Made by a program: the position numbers and the translations under genes. Of a DNA stretch of 64,000 nucleotides, positions 22,852 to 35,300 are shown piece by piece (within the stretch, counting starts at the first letter, position 1; every line of letters begins with the position of its first letter). The notes beneath the pieces were generated by a model. It was not told the origin of the DNA. It made no database searches and was given only the letters and a program-made list of their open reading frames with translations. The stretch spans positions 11,118,001 to 11,182,000 of the forward strand of contig NC_091668.1 in NCBI RefSeq assembly GCF_042453785.1, in the 5' to 3' direction. The stretch is from Malus domestica (taxonomy: Eukaryota > Streptophyta > Magnoliopsida > Rosales > Rosaceae).

Positions 22852-23149
22852 GAGTAATGTTATTCATATCATATTTTTATACTATATTTCTATAACACCT
22901 TAGGTGGCATCTGATGTGGACAGCCACATCATTTGAAAATTTTGCAAAACCCAAGAAAAAGAAGGAGAAAGACTCCTCGTACATCACAATCATCATTTAA
23001 TTAACTAATTTTTCTTAATTCTTAGTTTATTAAATAATAAATTAAATTTAAAAATATGATTAATTCAAATGATGTGACTGTCCACATTAGATATCATCTA
23101 AGATGGTATGAAAATATAATACATAAACATAATATGAATAGCATTACTC
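22852..23149. mobile_element. MITE family B, copy 2 (298 bp)
   Basis: Begins GAGTAATGTTATTCATATCA and ends TATGAATAGCATTACTC, with the same long inverted arms as copy 1. It lies in the opposite orientation relative to its central TAATTAAGAAAAAC-like region. It is flanked by a perfect 9-bp duplication CGAGAAAAA (22843-22851 and 23150-23158). Because this duplication is not low-complexity, it fixes the borders well. Confidence 0.92.
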
Positions 23150-23301
23150 CGAGAAAAAACAACTCTAATACTCTTCTACAACGAACTTCCTTGCATCGGA
23201 GAAAAAATAAAGTGACAATCAATAAACAAATAAATCTGTTGAGTTTGACTTCAAGTTACCTAACTGATTAAGACAAGTTAACCAAACTATAAAATAAAAT
23301 A

Positions 23302-23576
23302 AAAAAATCCCCATTTCATAACAAATCCCACAAATTTAAAAAGAAAATCACATCTCTAATCACATATTACATGATACAACCAAAAAATAAAAAATAAAAA
23401 ATAAATCCCCATTTCATAACAAATCCCACAAATTTAAAAAGAAAATCACATCTCTAATCACATATTACATGATACAACCAAAAAATAAAAAATAAAAAAT
23501 AAATCCCCATTTCATAACAAATCCCACAAATTTAAAAAGAAAATCACATCTCTAATCACATATTACATGATACAAC
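23302..23576. repeat. 98-bp tandem repeat, almost three copies
   Basis: The word CCCCATTTCATAACAAATCC starts at 23309, 23407 and 23505, a constant period of 98. The copies are nearly identical. Each unit holds CACATCTCTAATCACATATT and an AAAAAATAAA-rich stretch. The array ends 210 bases downstream of the UBP1-type gene's stop codon, so it is in or just past its 3' UTR. Confidence 0.92.
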
Positions 23577-23784
23577 ATACATAGGAGATCAAAAACTCAT
23601 GTAACTGAAGATGAATTCACAATCTGTAACCGGAAAAACAGACGAAGAAAAAGACGGGACGCACAATCTCGTTTGTAGTAACGCATAGCACAAGCGGAAT
23701 GACTGACGATGTTCAAGAGAGAATTGGCACAATGCAACCAAACGCAATAGCAACTCTGCCGAAAACCCACCACCGGCCCTAGTG

Positions 23785-26700
23785 TTAACGATAATACATT
23801 AGCTGGTGACCGGATGAACTGTTAGGATACGCATCGTACATAGGTTGGGATCCGCCAGAGTTCAATGCCATGGACGTGGCAGCAGCCTGACTCAAGGCAA
23901 GTTGACGCCGATAAGCCATCAAATCAGCTGGAGAATATCCTTGGTTAATACCAGCAGTAGGAAGAATCTGATAGGGCTGGGCAGGAGGAGGTAGTGGATT
24001 AGAAGCTATCCCGGCAGGAGTTGGTTTGCTACCCCACGAGCACTGCATACACCGTCACACAAAGCAATAGATGTTTCATCAAGACAGAAATACACTGTTT
24101 GTGATTTGATTTACCACCAGCAAAAGACGTACAGTATACATCGTTTCAAAAGGTGTCACTGTCAACACGGGATTTCAATTGTAGGTCAATTGAATGCATC
24201 GCAACCCACTGAAAGGCGTCGAGTGTCATGTGCACATGTGCAATGAAGAAAAGTATGAAAGAGGCAAAGGAACTGCGTGACCATTAAAGTTTTCTAAATC
24301 TGCAGTAGAGATTCTATTACCTTCATGGACTTTCCATGAACTATCCTGCCATTTCCCATTTGAATAGCCAACGCTGTTTCATCATGAGTGTTGTATCTCA
24401 CAAATCCGAAACCTTTATCCCTCTGCACACGTACTTCCTCAATAACCCCAGCCCCAAGAGCATGAAACTGAATATGAAGTTCAGCTTGAGTAACCTGAAA
24501 AGGAAGACCAGATTTTCAGCGAGAGTTTATAGCTAAAAACGTATTTGCACCCAAATATATAAGTCATCAGACCAACTTTAAGGCTTAAAAATTAAATCCA
24601 AATGTAACGTAGCCAGAATCAATGTTTAATCACCTCATGGGAGAGGTTGCCAACATAGACAGTCGTGTATGCTTGATTGTTTTCAGGGGCCTCTTCGTTG
24701 GAGTTCTCTTGACCTCCATCTGCAAAATAAAGTAACCACAAAAACAAGCCATCAACATCAAGTCTTGTCTGAACTTCCCACTCAATCCCAGTATCATAAA
24801 GTACGGCAACATATAACAGGGTCAACCATCAATCTAAGAACTACCTGCTTTAGCCAATTATTTAAATTGCACTAGAAAATGCAAAGGTTAAACACCTATG
24901 GCTATATTAGACCAACATGAAGGAAAATTTCACTGACAATGTCGAACTCACTACTGTCGGTCTTTGTTACATGAGACAATCAACACCAGGATAATCTGAT
25001 ATGTTTATATGTCATCATACAGTGGCAGAGGAAACGGATTCAAGATGAAGGGCCTACATCTTGATCCCGTTTTAAAATTTCATATTTTCTCTTGAGCACA
25101 ATCTTTAAATTTCATATTTGCTCCTTTGGCACAATCTTTTCTCAAATGCCACAATCATTGAAGTCCCAGAAGGCCAAAACAAGAAATCCCAGGCTTAACA
25201 CAACATCATAAGTACTGTGGGCCAACCAAGTCAGAAACTTTTCAAACTACCTGAAGATCCATTTGTAAGCACAACGGCATTTTGATTGTCACTACTCTGC
25301 TTCTCTTCACTAGAACCAGCATTTTTGGTTGCCCAGTTGCATCTTATTTGCCTATTTCCAAGCCATTTACCTACACAATGAAGTCCAAAACGCATCAACC
25401 ATAGCACTACTGGTATTACTATTTTTCAACATCGACGAAAACTACGCAACATGAGGCAACATTTTAGATGTGTTACCTGTTAAATCATTTATAGCACTCT
25501 GAGCATCCTGAAAAAAATTCCAAGAGGTACTTAATCAGTTTATGATGTACCAGAGTTCTAAGAATGTAAAATCAACACTTGATAAACCAAAATATGGTGT
25601 CATGTTAATACCAACACTTCTAGGTACACAAAGTAGCAAAAATGATACGGAAAAACCAATTTCACTAAGCGTTGCTTTATGCATTTCATGTGCACCACTA
25701 ATCACACGAAAGAGTGCAAAAACTAGCTACCTTGATGTGATTCTAGGTTTTCAAACAAATGTGGGAGGAGATTTTTCGTGGGACGAATCTCACCAAAACT
25801 CTAGTTTCTACTCACAACAACTTAATACCTGCTGTTCACGGAAAGAAACAAAGCCATATCCCTTTGAGCGGCCAGTTTTGTGATCCCACATGACCCTTGC
25901 ATCACTGCAAAAGATAAAAAGGACAATAAGAAAAAGCTTGTAAACCTAACAGCAGGACATTTGGAATTTAATAGGTGATTCACACTGTTACACACCCAGG
26001 TGGAAACACAACTAAGTGGAACTATTATATTTCTACACCAAGTTTCAGCCCTGAGCCTCAAGTCCGTCAGTAACATGAACAGTGGATGAAAGCAATGAGG
26101 AAAAACTAAAACATGGTACCCTAGCGCCTGAGTAGAAATTTTATAAATTTGAAAATAGAAAACGATAATAAAAAGAAACAGGAACTCACGAACAACTAGG
26201 ATAGACCCTGAAGCAAGCAAATAAAGTTGCATCTGTAACCTCTGGACTAAGATCACCGACAAATATATTGAAGTGCCCTGATCATTGTAAAATTGCATTA
26301 AAGGAATGAACCCTTATTAAATTGTAAGATCCTGTAAAAATAAAATAAAATAAAATAAAATTGTAAGCACAGCAGTAGAACAACTGAAGCTCAAGGCAAC
26401 CTGAAGTATCTTCCCTCTGGCTATTGGCATATGCCCAATTCACCTTAAGTGCCTGACCATAACTGCAAAGCAGATTTAGAAAGACTAATGAATATAATCA
26501 ATCCTCGAAGCTATTGACAGACATACATGATCGAAGTAAAGAAAGGCAAGAGAATAGCCACACTTGTTCTAAAGTAAGTGAATGCTTACAGTTGGCGTCC
26601 ATGCAGATTCATTATTGCAAGGGCTGCAGAGTGTCGGTCATGGTAGTCAATAAATCCATATGACGACTGCAAAAATATATATATACAGCCACATCATGAA

Positions 26701-27870
26701 TACGTTAAGGAAAATCAATTTTGAAGTTAAAACACAGGATTCCTATTATGTTGGCCGCAATTGACAATTTCCTCAGCTAGTTACATATTTTGTTTAAGAA
26801 ATACATCATGTCACAAGATCAATGTATAAGCAATTGTAGAATCATTTCATGACTCCTAATGGGTCACCAATTGGAATACTCTAAATGTCTTATGGGTGTG
26901 TCCGTCTATTGCATATATTTCCATCTAACTGAAGGAAAAACAGAACCTTCAAAAGAACAATGACAAAATCATATACAATGATTCAAAAGAACCTGAATCA
27001 TGTGATGTACCTTATCCTTTCTGATGAGCTTGCATCCTGCAAGAGGACCAACACTCTGGAAGACTTCAGCAAGAAGCTTATCGGTGGCATTTACATGAAT
27101 GTTTCCAACATAGCTGAAACCCGCCATCAAATAAATAAGCCTTAATTCAAAAGAAAAATATCCTTTTGAATATGAAATGGTATGAACTACTTGAAGTTCC
27201 GCTGTCCACTTCAGCTAAAGAAACTTCAAGTAGACAAACGTAAAGATGAATGGGAAGGAAAACATAAAATTCCAGAAATAGAGTAAAAAGAAGACCGCTA
27301 TCTAACACTTACACACTGTTGCACTGAGACGGGTCAAATCCGGGCGGCAGATTTCCACCAGGGATAGGCTCCATCTGCACATTGTAAAATGTAGAAGGAA
27401 GATAAACAAATAATCCCAGAAAATCTAAGACCGTACCACAGATGATGCTAGCCCCAAATAATCTATGAAAAGGCACCAAAATCCCGAAAAAAGTATGAAA
27501 CCAAAGAGTTCAAAACAAAATTTTGGCAACCAAAGGGTATATATAAACTTAAGCCCCCATCAAAAAACAAATGTAATAGCAATATATACTTGCTACTCTG
27601 ATGAATTACATAAGGCTTGAAACTCTGAATGAATCAAGTGAAACCCAGTAACCTAAATCATCTAAGCTTGTGATCAAAGCAGGCAAACAATAATTTCTCC
27701 ACAAACAAGGGTGAGAGAGAGAGGGAGGGAGAGAGAGAGAGAGAGACCTGAGACATGGCAGCAGCGAGCACACCAGGATGGTACATTTGTTGTTGCTGAT
27801 GCTGAAGAAGGGCTTGCTGCATTATAGCTTGTTGTTGTTGTTGTTGCTGAAGCTTCAATCTTTGTTGCAT
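23785..27870 (-). CDS. UBP1: UBP1-type oligouridylate-binding protein, three RRMs
   Basis: Twelve exons, from 5': 27748-27870, 27313-27374, 27011-27113, 26590-26666, 26401-26462, 26190-26277, 25829-25904, 25477-25507, 25251-25370, 24634-24719, 24321-24494 and 23785-24042. All phases agree, giving 419 aa. The N-terminus is Gln-rich ([27 protein letters not shown]). RRM1 starts at [10 protein letters not shown] (about 62) and has [13 protein letters not shown]2 starts at [16 protein letters not shown] (about 145) and has [13 protein letters not shown]3 starts at [16 protein letters not shown] (about 266) and has [10 protein letters not shown]. The C-terminus is Pro/Ala/Gln-rich and ends GHQLMYYR. 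This is the TIA-1-like plant UBP1 family, which binds U-rich pre-mRNA and mRNA in the nucleus and stress granules. The 5' leader probably has its own intron (donor CAG-GTTCCT near 28246 on the minus strand). Confidence 0.92.
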
Positions 27871-28330
27871 ATTACACTATACTCTATAATTTAATTATTA
27901 TTTAATAAAAAACCCCCAAAAAATAATCAGAAAAACAGAGGCAGATCACCCCAGTAAATCCCAATTTTCAATTTCAAACAACATAATCAGAGCAAGTGCA
28001 AGAACATACAGAAATCCGAAAGCAAAAAAAAAATTTGAATTCAAACGTCAAAATTCTAAAAGGTCCCAAACTTTCAATCGAAATTTATCTGGGGGTTCTG
28101 AATAATTGAACTATTTTTTCACTTGAATGTGAAAATTGGAGTGGCAGATAAGATAATTCATATAAATCGAAACCCAGAAACAAATATAAATTAAAAATAT
28201 GGAAAAAGGAGGGGGTAGAGAGAGAGAAAGAGGGAAGATAGGAACCTGAGGGTGGAAAATGGAGCGAAACTTGGTGTGGCCTCTTCTGTGTGTTGTTGTT
28301 GTGTCGGAGCAACTTTCTCACAGTGAAAGG
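27871..28330 (-). promoter_or_regulatory. UBP1 5' UTR with probable leader intron
   Basis: Upstream of the ATG at 27870, a donor-like CAG-GTTCCTATC (minus strand, around 28246) and a T/A-rich stretch ending near the ATG suggest an intron in the leader. The first leader exon would lie at about 28247-28330. A GGGTTC array (28347-28370) sits just beyond. Splicing of leader introns is common in this family, but this one is inferred only from sequence. Confidence 0.35.
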
Positions 28331-28346
28331 CTGAAAAGCACACGAC

Positions 28347-28370
28347 TCGGGTTCGGGTTCGGGTTCGGGT
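28347..28370. repeat. (GGGTTC)n hexanucleotide array
   Basis: Four units of TCGGGT in tandem lie 480 bp upstream of the UBP1 start codon. They are not a telomere repeat (plant telomere is TTTAGGG). Confidence 0.85.
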
Positions 28371-28393
28371 AGAATAAGAAGACTGTCCCCATT

Positions 28394-28591
28394 GGATTTG
28401 GATCCTCTCCTGAGCTAATGGAGATGATCCTCCTAACCACTAATCATGAGCCGTTGGATTTTTATCTAACGGCTATAATTATTATAACTTTAAAGGGACT
28501 CTCCTGTTTATGGCCGTTGGATAAAAATCCAACGGCCCATGATTAGTGGTCAGGAGGATCCTCTCCATTAGCTCAGGAGGGATCCAAGTCC
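28394..28591. mobile_element. 198-bp foldback MITE upstream of UBP1
   Basis: The left arm GGATTTGGATCCTCTCCTGA and its continuation GAGCTAATGGAGATGATCCT pair with the right arm over nearly the full length (right end reversed: GGACTTGGATCCCTCCTGAG). The arms share CACTAATCATGAGCCGTTGG. A perfect 9-bp duplication GTCCCCATT flanks it (28385-28393 and 28592-28600), again of Mutator type. It lies in the proximal promoter or 5' region of the UBP1-type gene. Confidence 0.92.
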
Positions 28592-28784
28592 GTCCCCATT
28601 AATCATTAATCTTTGTTTTTTTTTTTTAATTATATTAATTTTTTTCTGTCACGTCAATATTTATTTGTTGTAAACTTGTAATTCTACCATTTTGGAGGAT
28701 TGAAATTGATAAATTTACTTAATGAGTAATTTATCTTCGACATTCAAGTTGGACACAGTTTTATTCTTCCCTCAACATGCTTGT

Positions 28785-31006
28785 TGATAGGAGCATATTT
28801 ATGCGCCTTAGCTTAGCTTGTTCTTGTGCATTTATAGTGTTTTTCCTTAGTAAAGTAGTCTTTTAAGCTAGTTTCTTGTGTTTTCAGGTTTTAAAGGCAT
28901 ATTACATAAAAAGAAGCAATTTGGAGCCTTTTGGAGCAAAATGGAGCTTGGATTGGATATCACATATTTGGAGCCAAGGGTTTGGACGAAAATGAAGATT
29001 TGAAGATGATGATTCCTACTTGAGCAAGGATTCCTAGTTGAAGTAGGAAAGAGCCAAATTGAAGATGAAATCTTAGTCCAAGAAGGTGTCCTAATCAATC
29101 AAGGATTCCTAGTTGAAGATGGATTCCTAGACGAATGAAGTTTCCTACTCAAACAAGGTTTCCTACTTGAAGTAGGAAATGTAAACCCCAAATGGCATCA
29201 AGTTGCAGCTACAAGGAAAAGATTTCCAAGTCCAAGAAGGAAAGGTTTCCAAGATGAAGAAGGAGAGGAATTCCAAGTCAAGGGAGGATTGAGACATGTT
29301 TTCCTAATGCTAGAAGGACTCCTAAGTGTTGTAGGACACAAATGAGAAGTTTCTAGAGTGTTCTCCTCCTTGCCGTGAGTTTCCTACATTTCCTATCAGT
29401 TTTGGGGCTTTCTAGAAGCCCTATCCCTAATCCCTACATTGGTGCCGCACCCTAGCTTCTAGATGCCCTAGTTCCTTGCCTTGCAAGGCATTCTAGAAGC
29501 CTTATCCTTCCTCTCCCTATCCAGCCGCACCTAGGAGGTCTTTTCCCCTTTTAATTCTGATTTTTAAGCCTCATTCCTTGTGGATTTGGGTTATTCAAGT
29601 CCATATCTGATTTACCTAGGTTTTTAAGTGCCTATAAATACTCATAAACCCCCTTGGCCGAATTCACCTCCTCTCACATTCATAAATCACGCCAGAAATC
29701 TGCCCTAGCCTTTGCCGCACCCTTCCACCACCATTCTCCCAAATTTCTGCCCAAAAACAACCCTAGCCGCACCACCCATCAACCCTAAAGCCTTCCATAC
29801 CATTCCCCATCCATTCTACACCACAAATAACCCCAAAAACTTGTCTAAAGTTCTCTGCCGCAGCAAGGAGGAAAGAGGATTCTTGGATGCACTTGCTGCC
29901 ACGTTGGAGCATTCTAGGTGTTTTCTTTCCTTTGATTTTAATGTCTAAATTTATGTATCTTTGCTTTGCGAGTATGAGGAACTAAACCCCCCTTGGCTAG
30001 GGGGGATTCGAAATACATGTTTATGCTTGCGATATGATTTGATTACTTCTAATTGCGTTTCATAAGTTGTGAATTCAATTTACTTATCTATGTGAATTAC
30101 ATTGATTTGTGTGTGTTGGTTGAGAGTGCACGCTTAATTATCATGCATAAATTGAATGCTAGGATATAAGGAAATTTCACCTAATCGTTATGGACTTATA
30201 TTCACAAGTAGTAAAGGTTGATGATCTCAATCGCGTTAAGTAAATTCTTGGCATAAGTTTCATGCAATCATAGTAACAAGTGCTTCGTCAATGCTTATGG
30301 TTTTCATAGAACTTAATGATTCTTGCTTGTATCTCTATTATGCAATCATGTAGGGGACTTGTGGGGAATGTGTTGGGTTGTCGTATGCAATCATCTAATT
30401 CAATAACGTTAGGAAAATCTGAAGGTTAATTTAAGCGGACCTAATTAACTTGGGGCGTTGAGAATTCATGGATTATTGAAAAGCAATTGGAAATCGTTTT
30501 GAATGCAAGTATAACATGTGTGGAGATGAACCCCTTAGCTAGCTTTCCATCCATTCATTTAAACCAAATTCGTTTTAAAATCTGTTTTGATTTACAAGTT
30601 TATATTTTGTTTTCAATTTCGTAAAAACCAAATCCCCCTTTGTTTTCAAGTGTCAAATTAGTTAGAAAGTGTGTTAGTTTGTGTTTTTAAGTGTTTTGAG
30701 TCAAGTTAAAACCTATTTTCGTCAAAATCTTGTTTAGAGTTCAAAACTGCCCAGAAAGTGGTTTTAAGGCAGTTTTGAGTGTTTTTGTGTTATTTTGAGT
30801 CTTTTGGTTTGTTTTGGTGTTTTAAGTTATAGTTTTACATTCTTTGAGTCTAGTTAGTGTTTTAAACTTGTTTTTACGTTTTTGAGTCAATTCCAAGTGA
30901 TTTTGCAATCCCTCCTAATCCCCGGCCTAGAATGATCCCTACTTACGTATTTTGCTACAATTGATAAAAAGAGGGTTTAATTTGTGTGCTTATATATTTC
31001 GCATCA
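28785..31006. mobile_element. Solo LTR, 2.2 kb
   Basis: The segment starts TGATAGGAGCATATTTATGC and ends TATATATTTCGCATCA, so it has TG...CA ends. A perfect 5-bp duplication CTTGT flanks it (28780-28784 and 31007-31011). The interior has no gag or pol frame. It contains runs such as CCCCCTTGGCTAGGGGGGAT and TTTGATTTACAAGTTTATAT, which are typical of long LTRs of plant Gypsy-type retrotransposons. There is no second LTR or internal region, so it is best read as the product of LTR-LTR recombination. The lineage (Tat/Ogre or other) is a guess. Confidence 0.8.
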
Positions 31007-31250
31007 CTTGTTGAATTAGTGAGTTATGTATTTCAATCCAATCCTAGATGCCAAACAAAATCTTATATTCTTGTAAAATAAATAGAGGTTGAGGCATTGA
31101 GATGAAAGAATGAATTTTGAGCTTTGTAATTAATTCATATAACATCTATGTAAACGATGAGATGATTTTTGCATCTTTTTTAATGGCTTAGATTTTCAAA
31201 AAATGTAAATATTTATTTTATTTACTCTCAAAATTGTTCCTTTTGGTGTT

Positions 31251-31251
31251 T

Positions 31252-31287
<36 letters not shown>
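31251..31287. repeat. Poly-T run
   Basis: A run of about 37 T residues follows an AT-rich stretch. It may mark the tail of a decayed retro-element on the minus strand. Confidence 0.8.
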
Positions 31288-31288
<1 letters not shown>

Positions 31289-32383
31289 GCGTTGAGAAAT
31301 GGTGGTAAATACGCTAATTCTTATCTCTGTTTTTACAATGATTAAAAATATTTTTGAAATTTATTTTTAGTAAAAACAAGTGAATTTAAAAAAAAAAACA
31401 TTTGAAGTATTTTCTGCAAAAAGTACTAAGTGTTTTATGCAAAAGGCCTTCTTGCATGCACTTCAAGTGTTTTTGGAGGCTATTTCCATTAAAAATGTTT
31501 TCAGCCATTTTAACAACACATCTAAACGAGTCATTAATCGTGTTTGTTAGGATAAAAATAAGTGCAAAATTAACTTCCTTTATCATTTTGTTCTCAAAAT
31601 CGGGTTGGGGTTCGTAGCATTGTAGTTTGCGAACTCAATTCTCCCTCAAGCACGTTTAAATGCATCATAAGAAAAACTTGTGCGAGGCTCAAACTGCGTA
31701 GCTCACGTCCACTTTACAAATACGGATGGAAGAACTAAAGGAAACTTGATGAGAATTGGAGATTTATAAGAGTGTAAGAAAACAAATTTTAGTCGTCGAA
31801 TCCTAAACCAAGAATCTAACAGTAAAAAATCGTGGGAGCGTAAGATACACCAAATAAAGCACGCCAAACCCATCTGATTTTTACACCTTCAGAAAACCAA
31901 AAATGGAATTACATTTATGAAACAATTCAGTAAATTATTTAATTGAACAAAATTCAAATGCCACAATTCGTAACACAGTATAAAAACATTCCAACTTCTA
32001 TATACTCTACAAACATGCAAAATTCCCGCCGGCGACTCAGATCAAATCAATGACCAATTACTAGCTAAACTCAATACCGTAATCCTATACGGTAATGAAA
32101 TACGCTGATATCTACGGTATACAATAAGCAAATGCACGAATTCGATAGTACAAAATGGCTTCATTCAGTCCTCAATCATAAGTAAATCAATGCAGGTACG
32201 TGCACAAACTAAGTTGTTTCTTCAGTTTGTTCAGCACTTCTAAATTCGGAGCTCGTGCAGTAAGTGCATACACGCCTCCCTTCCTGCCGAACGAAGTTCT
32301 GCATCCCATGTTCAGTTGAACCACTTTGAGAGGGACAATTGGTGAAATGTTCATATGAATTGATTTGCGAAAGGTAGTGATCA
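31288..32383. other. Downstream flank of the topoisomerase gene
   Basis: AT-rich. The part next to 32384 should hold the 3' UTR of the topoisomerase gene, which reads leftwards. Apart from the decayed inverted-repeat patch at about 31375-31510, nothing else is recognised. Confidence 0.4.
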
Positions 32384-35300
32384 TCATAGGGCTGCTTGGG
32401 CTTCTTCAATTTGTTTTCTCGTAGGTCGACCACATTTTCTTACATCCTTACCAGACAAAAGCTTCAATGCGCCCTCGAGGGTGATTCCAGTGGGTTTCAT
32501 ATCCTGCATGTGTAATTAAGATAACCCAGATCATTAAACTTGGTAAAACTTTGTGCAATGTTGATCAAAACTCCAGACGCAAAATTCTGAATGTATAAAA
32601 AAATACCTTAGGAACAGAAGCAATTGTGCGCCGATGTCTAACTGCAAACCCAACCTTTGCCACCTTTAAAATGACTGGTTGTCCATCCGCTGGATGGTCT
32701 CCCTGAAATTAAGATAAATCAGGGAAAGGAAGAAAGAATAAGTTCAAGGATGATGAAGAGCAGGAAACGGAATTCAGCAATCAGAATGAAGAACAAACCA
32801 AAGTCACAGGATATCGCAGCAACTCCAGCGCATATTCAAGGGTAATCGAATTCACATCCTTTATCTGAAAATTTCATGTGAAAATATGGATTCAGATTTC
32901 AAATAAAAGCATGGTAAATCTTCGATACATGTGCATGCATACAAAGACGGAAGAGGGAAAAAAAGGAGCAAAAGGAAAGTAAAAGGCATCGGTAAAAACA
33001 TCTACTATGAAGGACAGTACATAGTTAAGTATTATGGATATGATTTTGGACAACATTTTTTGAATGAACACAAGAAGTGGCAAGAAGATGTGTAAATGAA
33101 CAGAACAAGAATACAATGTTCCAATGTGGAGTTACAATACAACTTCAACATACATGGGATACGTTGGCTCGTTTAGGTGCATTAGTCTTCCTGTCTTCAC
33201 CAAGTTGTACATAGCATCCGTAAGGACCTTTCTTCAGAAGAACCTGAAAGAGTACATAGTTTTTTTTTTAGTGTAAATGATAAATTCAAGAAAAGCTACT
33301 ACTCCACCATAAATCAACAAACTATCAGAATTCAAAGCAAACCTTTTCATTGGAGCCTGGACTTAGACCTAGCAGTTTTGGTTCCTCCATGCTGCTGTTC
33401 TTTTTTGGACCATCTTCTTCTTCTTCTTCTTCACCGTATAATGTCTTAGCAATGTATCTATTTGCAGCAACAAAAGGAAACATTGATCAATTATGGATAG
33501 TGAATTATCTTTAGCTGCAACTAAAACAAATTTAGGCCAACAAAATACAACTTGAAATTAGAAGAAAGCTCAGCATTTTCAGTTTGTTATGTTATAGAAA
33601 GGAGCCGGGTCTGATAACTCAATCTTTCTTTTCAGTTTAAATGACCTGGAAATACAGTCAATTTACTTGCCAGCTTTGCTCATATATGTAGGCACACGGC
33701 CACGGGCAATGAAACTGGTAATTGTTTGTTACTCTGAATTTTCCTTTTCCTTTCCTGTCACTTGTTAAGTTCTTCGTATTGAACCCTAATTATACTGCTA
33801 CCAGTACAGAATAATCAACCACAATATTGCCGCACATGCATGAGAGTAAGTTATACCATAGGTTTTCATACTCACTTGCACTTCGGGTGTTGATCACAAC
33901 CTATAAAATAGCCTGCACCGAACCGACTCACTTTGAAAATCAAACTGCCTTCCATACAACTAAAACATGTACAAGTTAAGATTGTAATAAGTATTAGAAA
34001 AAGTTCTCAAGAAAATACTTTCTGCGTGAACATAAATTATATAAGACATACATCAATTCGTGTTAATGACAGCATATGCATACCATGGGCATGTCCTGCT
34101 TTGGTCAGGAAGAGTAGCAAACAAGAAGTCTCCAAATTTTTTTTCCATCATCTTCTCTACCTGTGATATTGAATGGCTTATTATAAATATGAAAGTTCTA
34201 AGTATAGGTATTTTACAAACGGAGGCTTGATTTTGACGGAGACCAAATGATGCAGCATAATGAATTAAGAATATTTTAATTTAATTTCCTATTTTTCTTG
34301 TTATCTTCCTGTTCTTATTACTTTCCTGCTTCAAGTAGGTTTAGGATTGCTTTCCTGTTTCTAGTGAGATTGTGGCATTATAAATGCATGCTTTGTAATT
34401 CAGTTGAGGTGGACTAGACAAGACATGAACCACTAATTAAACAGATTTTCTCCCCGAGTATCTTTGTCTCTCTGTCTTCCCTTCCGTCGGTATGATTTAT
34501 GTTCTAATCATTGGTCGTCTTCTTGAAATCTCATTGTTCTGTCTATCTATTTCTCTTCTCTTGAACTCTAATTCTCTCTCTCTTTCTAAATCCCTCTCTA
34601 ATTTCTAAATTCCTGTTAATTGTTCTATACATCAAACCTTACCTGATGAATATGAACAGTGCTGGTACGCTCACAATAAGTGCTGAATCGGGTCCAATAA
34701 TCTTTTAGGAGGCCTTTCCATTCAGTTAAGCCAGCAGACACATTATCAAGCTGATGCAGAAGCGAGAAACGAAGAAAAGAAGTCAGTCACACCCGTAATA
34801 TCAAGTATATCGAATAATTAACAATGACAGATGAACAAAATTGCTTCACAAAGAAATGTTATATGCTATACAACAACAACAACAACAAAGCCTTTTCCCA
34901 CTAAGTGGGGTCGGCTATATGAATCCTAGAACGCCGTTGCGCTCGGTTTTGTGTCATGTCCTCCGTTAGATCCAAGTACTCTAAGTCTTTTCTTAGAGTC
35001 TCTTCCAAAGTTGTCCTAGGTCTTCCTCTACCCCTTCGGCCCTGAACCTCTGTCCCGTAGTCACATCTTCGAACCGGAGCGTCAGTCGGCCTTCTTTGCC
35101 CATGTTCAAAATCACCGGAGCCGATTTTCTCTCATATTTCCTACAATTTCGGCTACTCCTACTTTACCTCGGATATCCTCATTCCCAATCTTATCCTTTC
35201 TCGTGTGCCCACACATCCCATGAAGCATCCTCATCTCCGCTACACCCATTTTGTGTACGTGTTGATGCTTCACCACCCAACATTCTGTGCCATACAACAT

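Noticed and set aside
23302..23576. CRISPR array
   Set aside because: The 98-bp units are directly joined without unique spacers, and the genome is a plant.
28347..28370. Interstitial telomere repeat
   Set aside because: The unit is GGGTTC, not TTTAGGG.
29712..29948. 78-aa Pro-rich frame
   Set aside because: It lies inside the solo LTR and has no partner motif.
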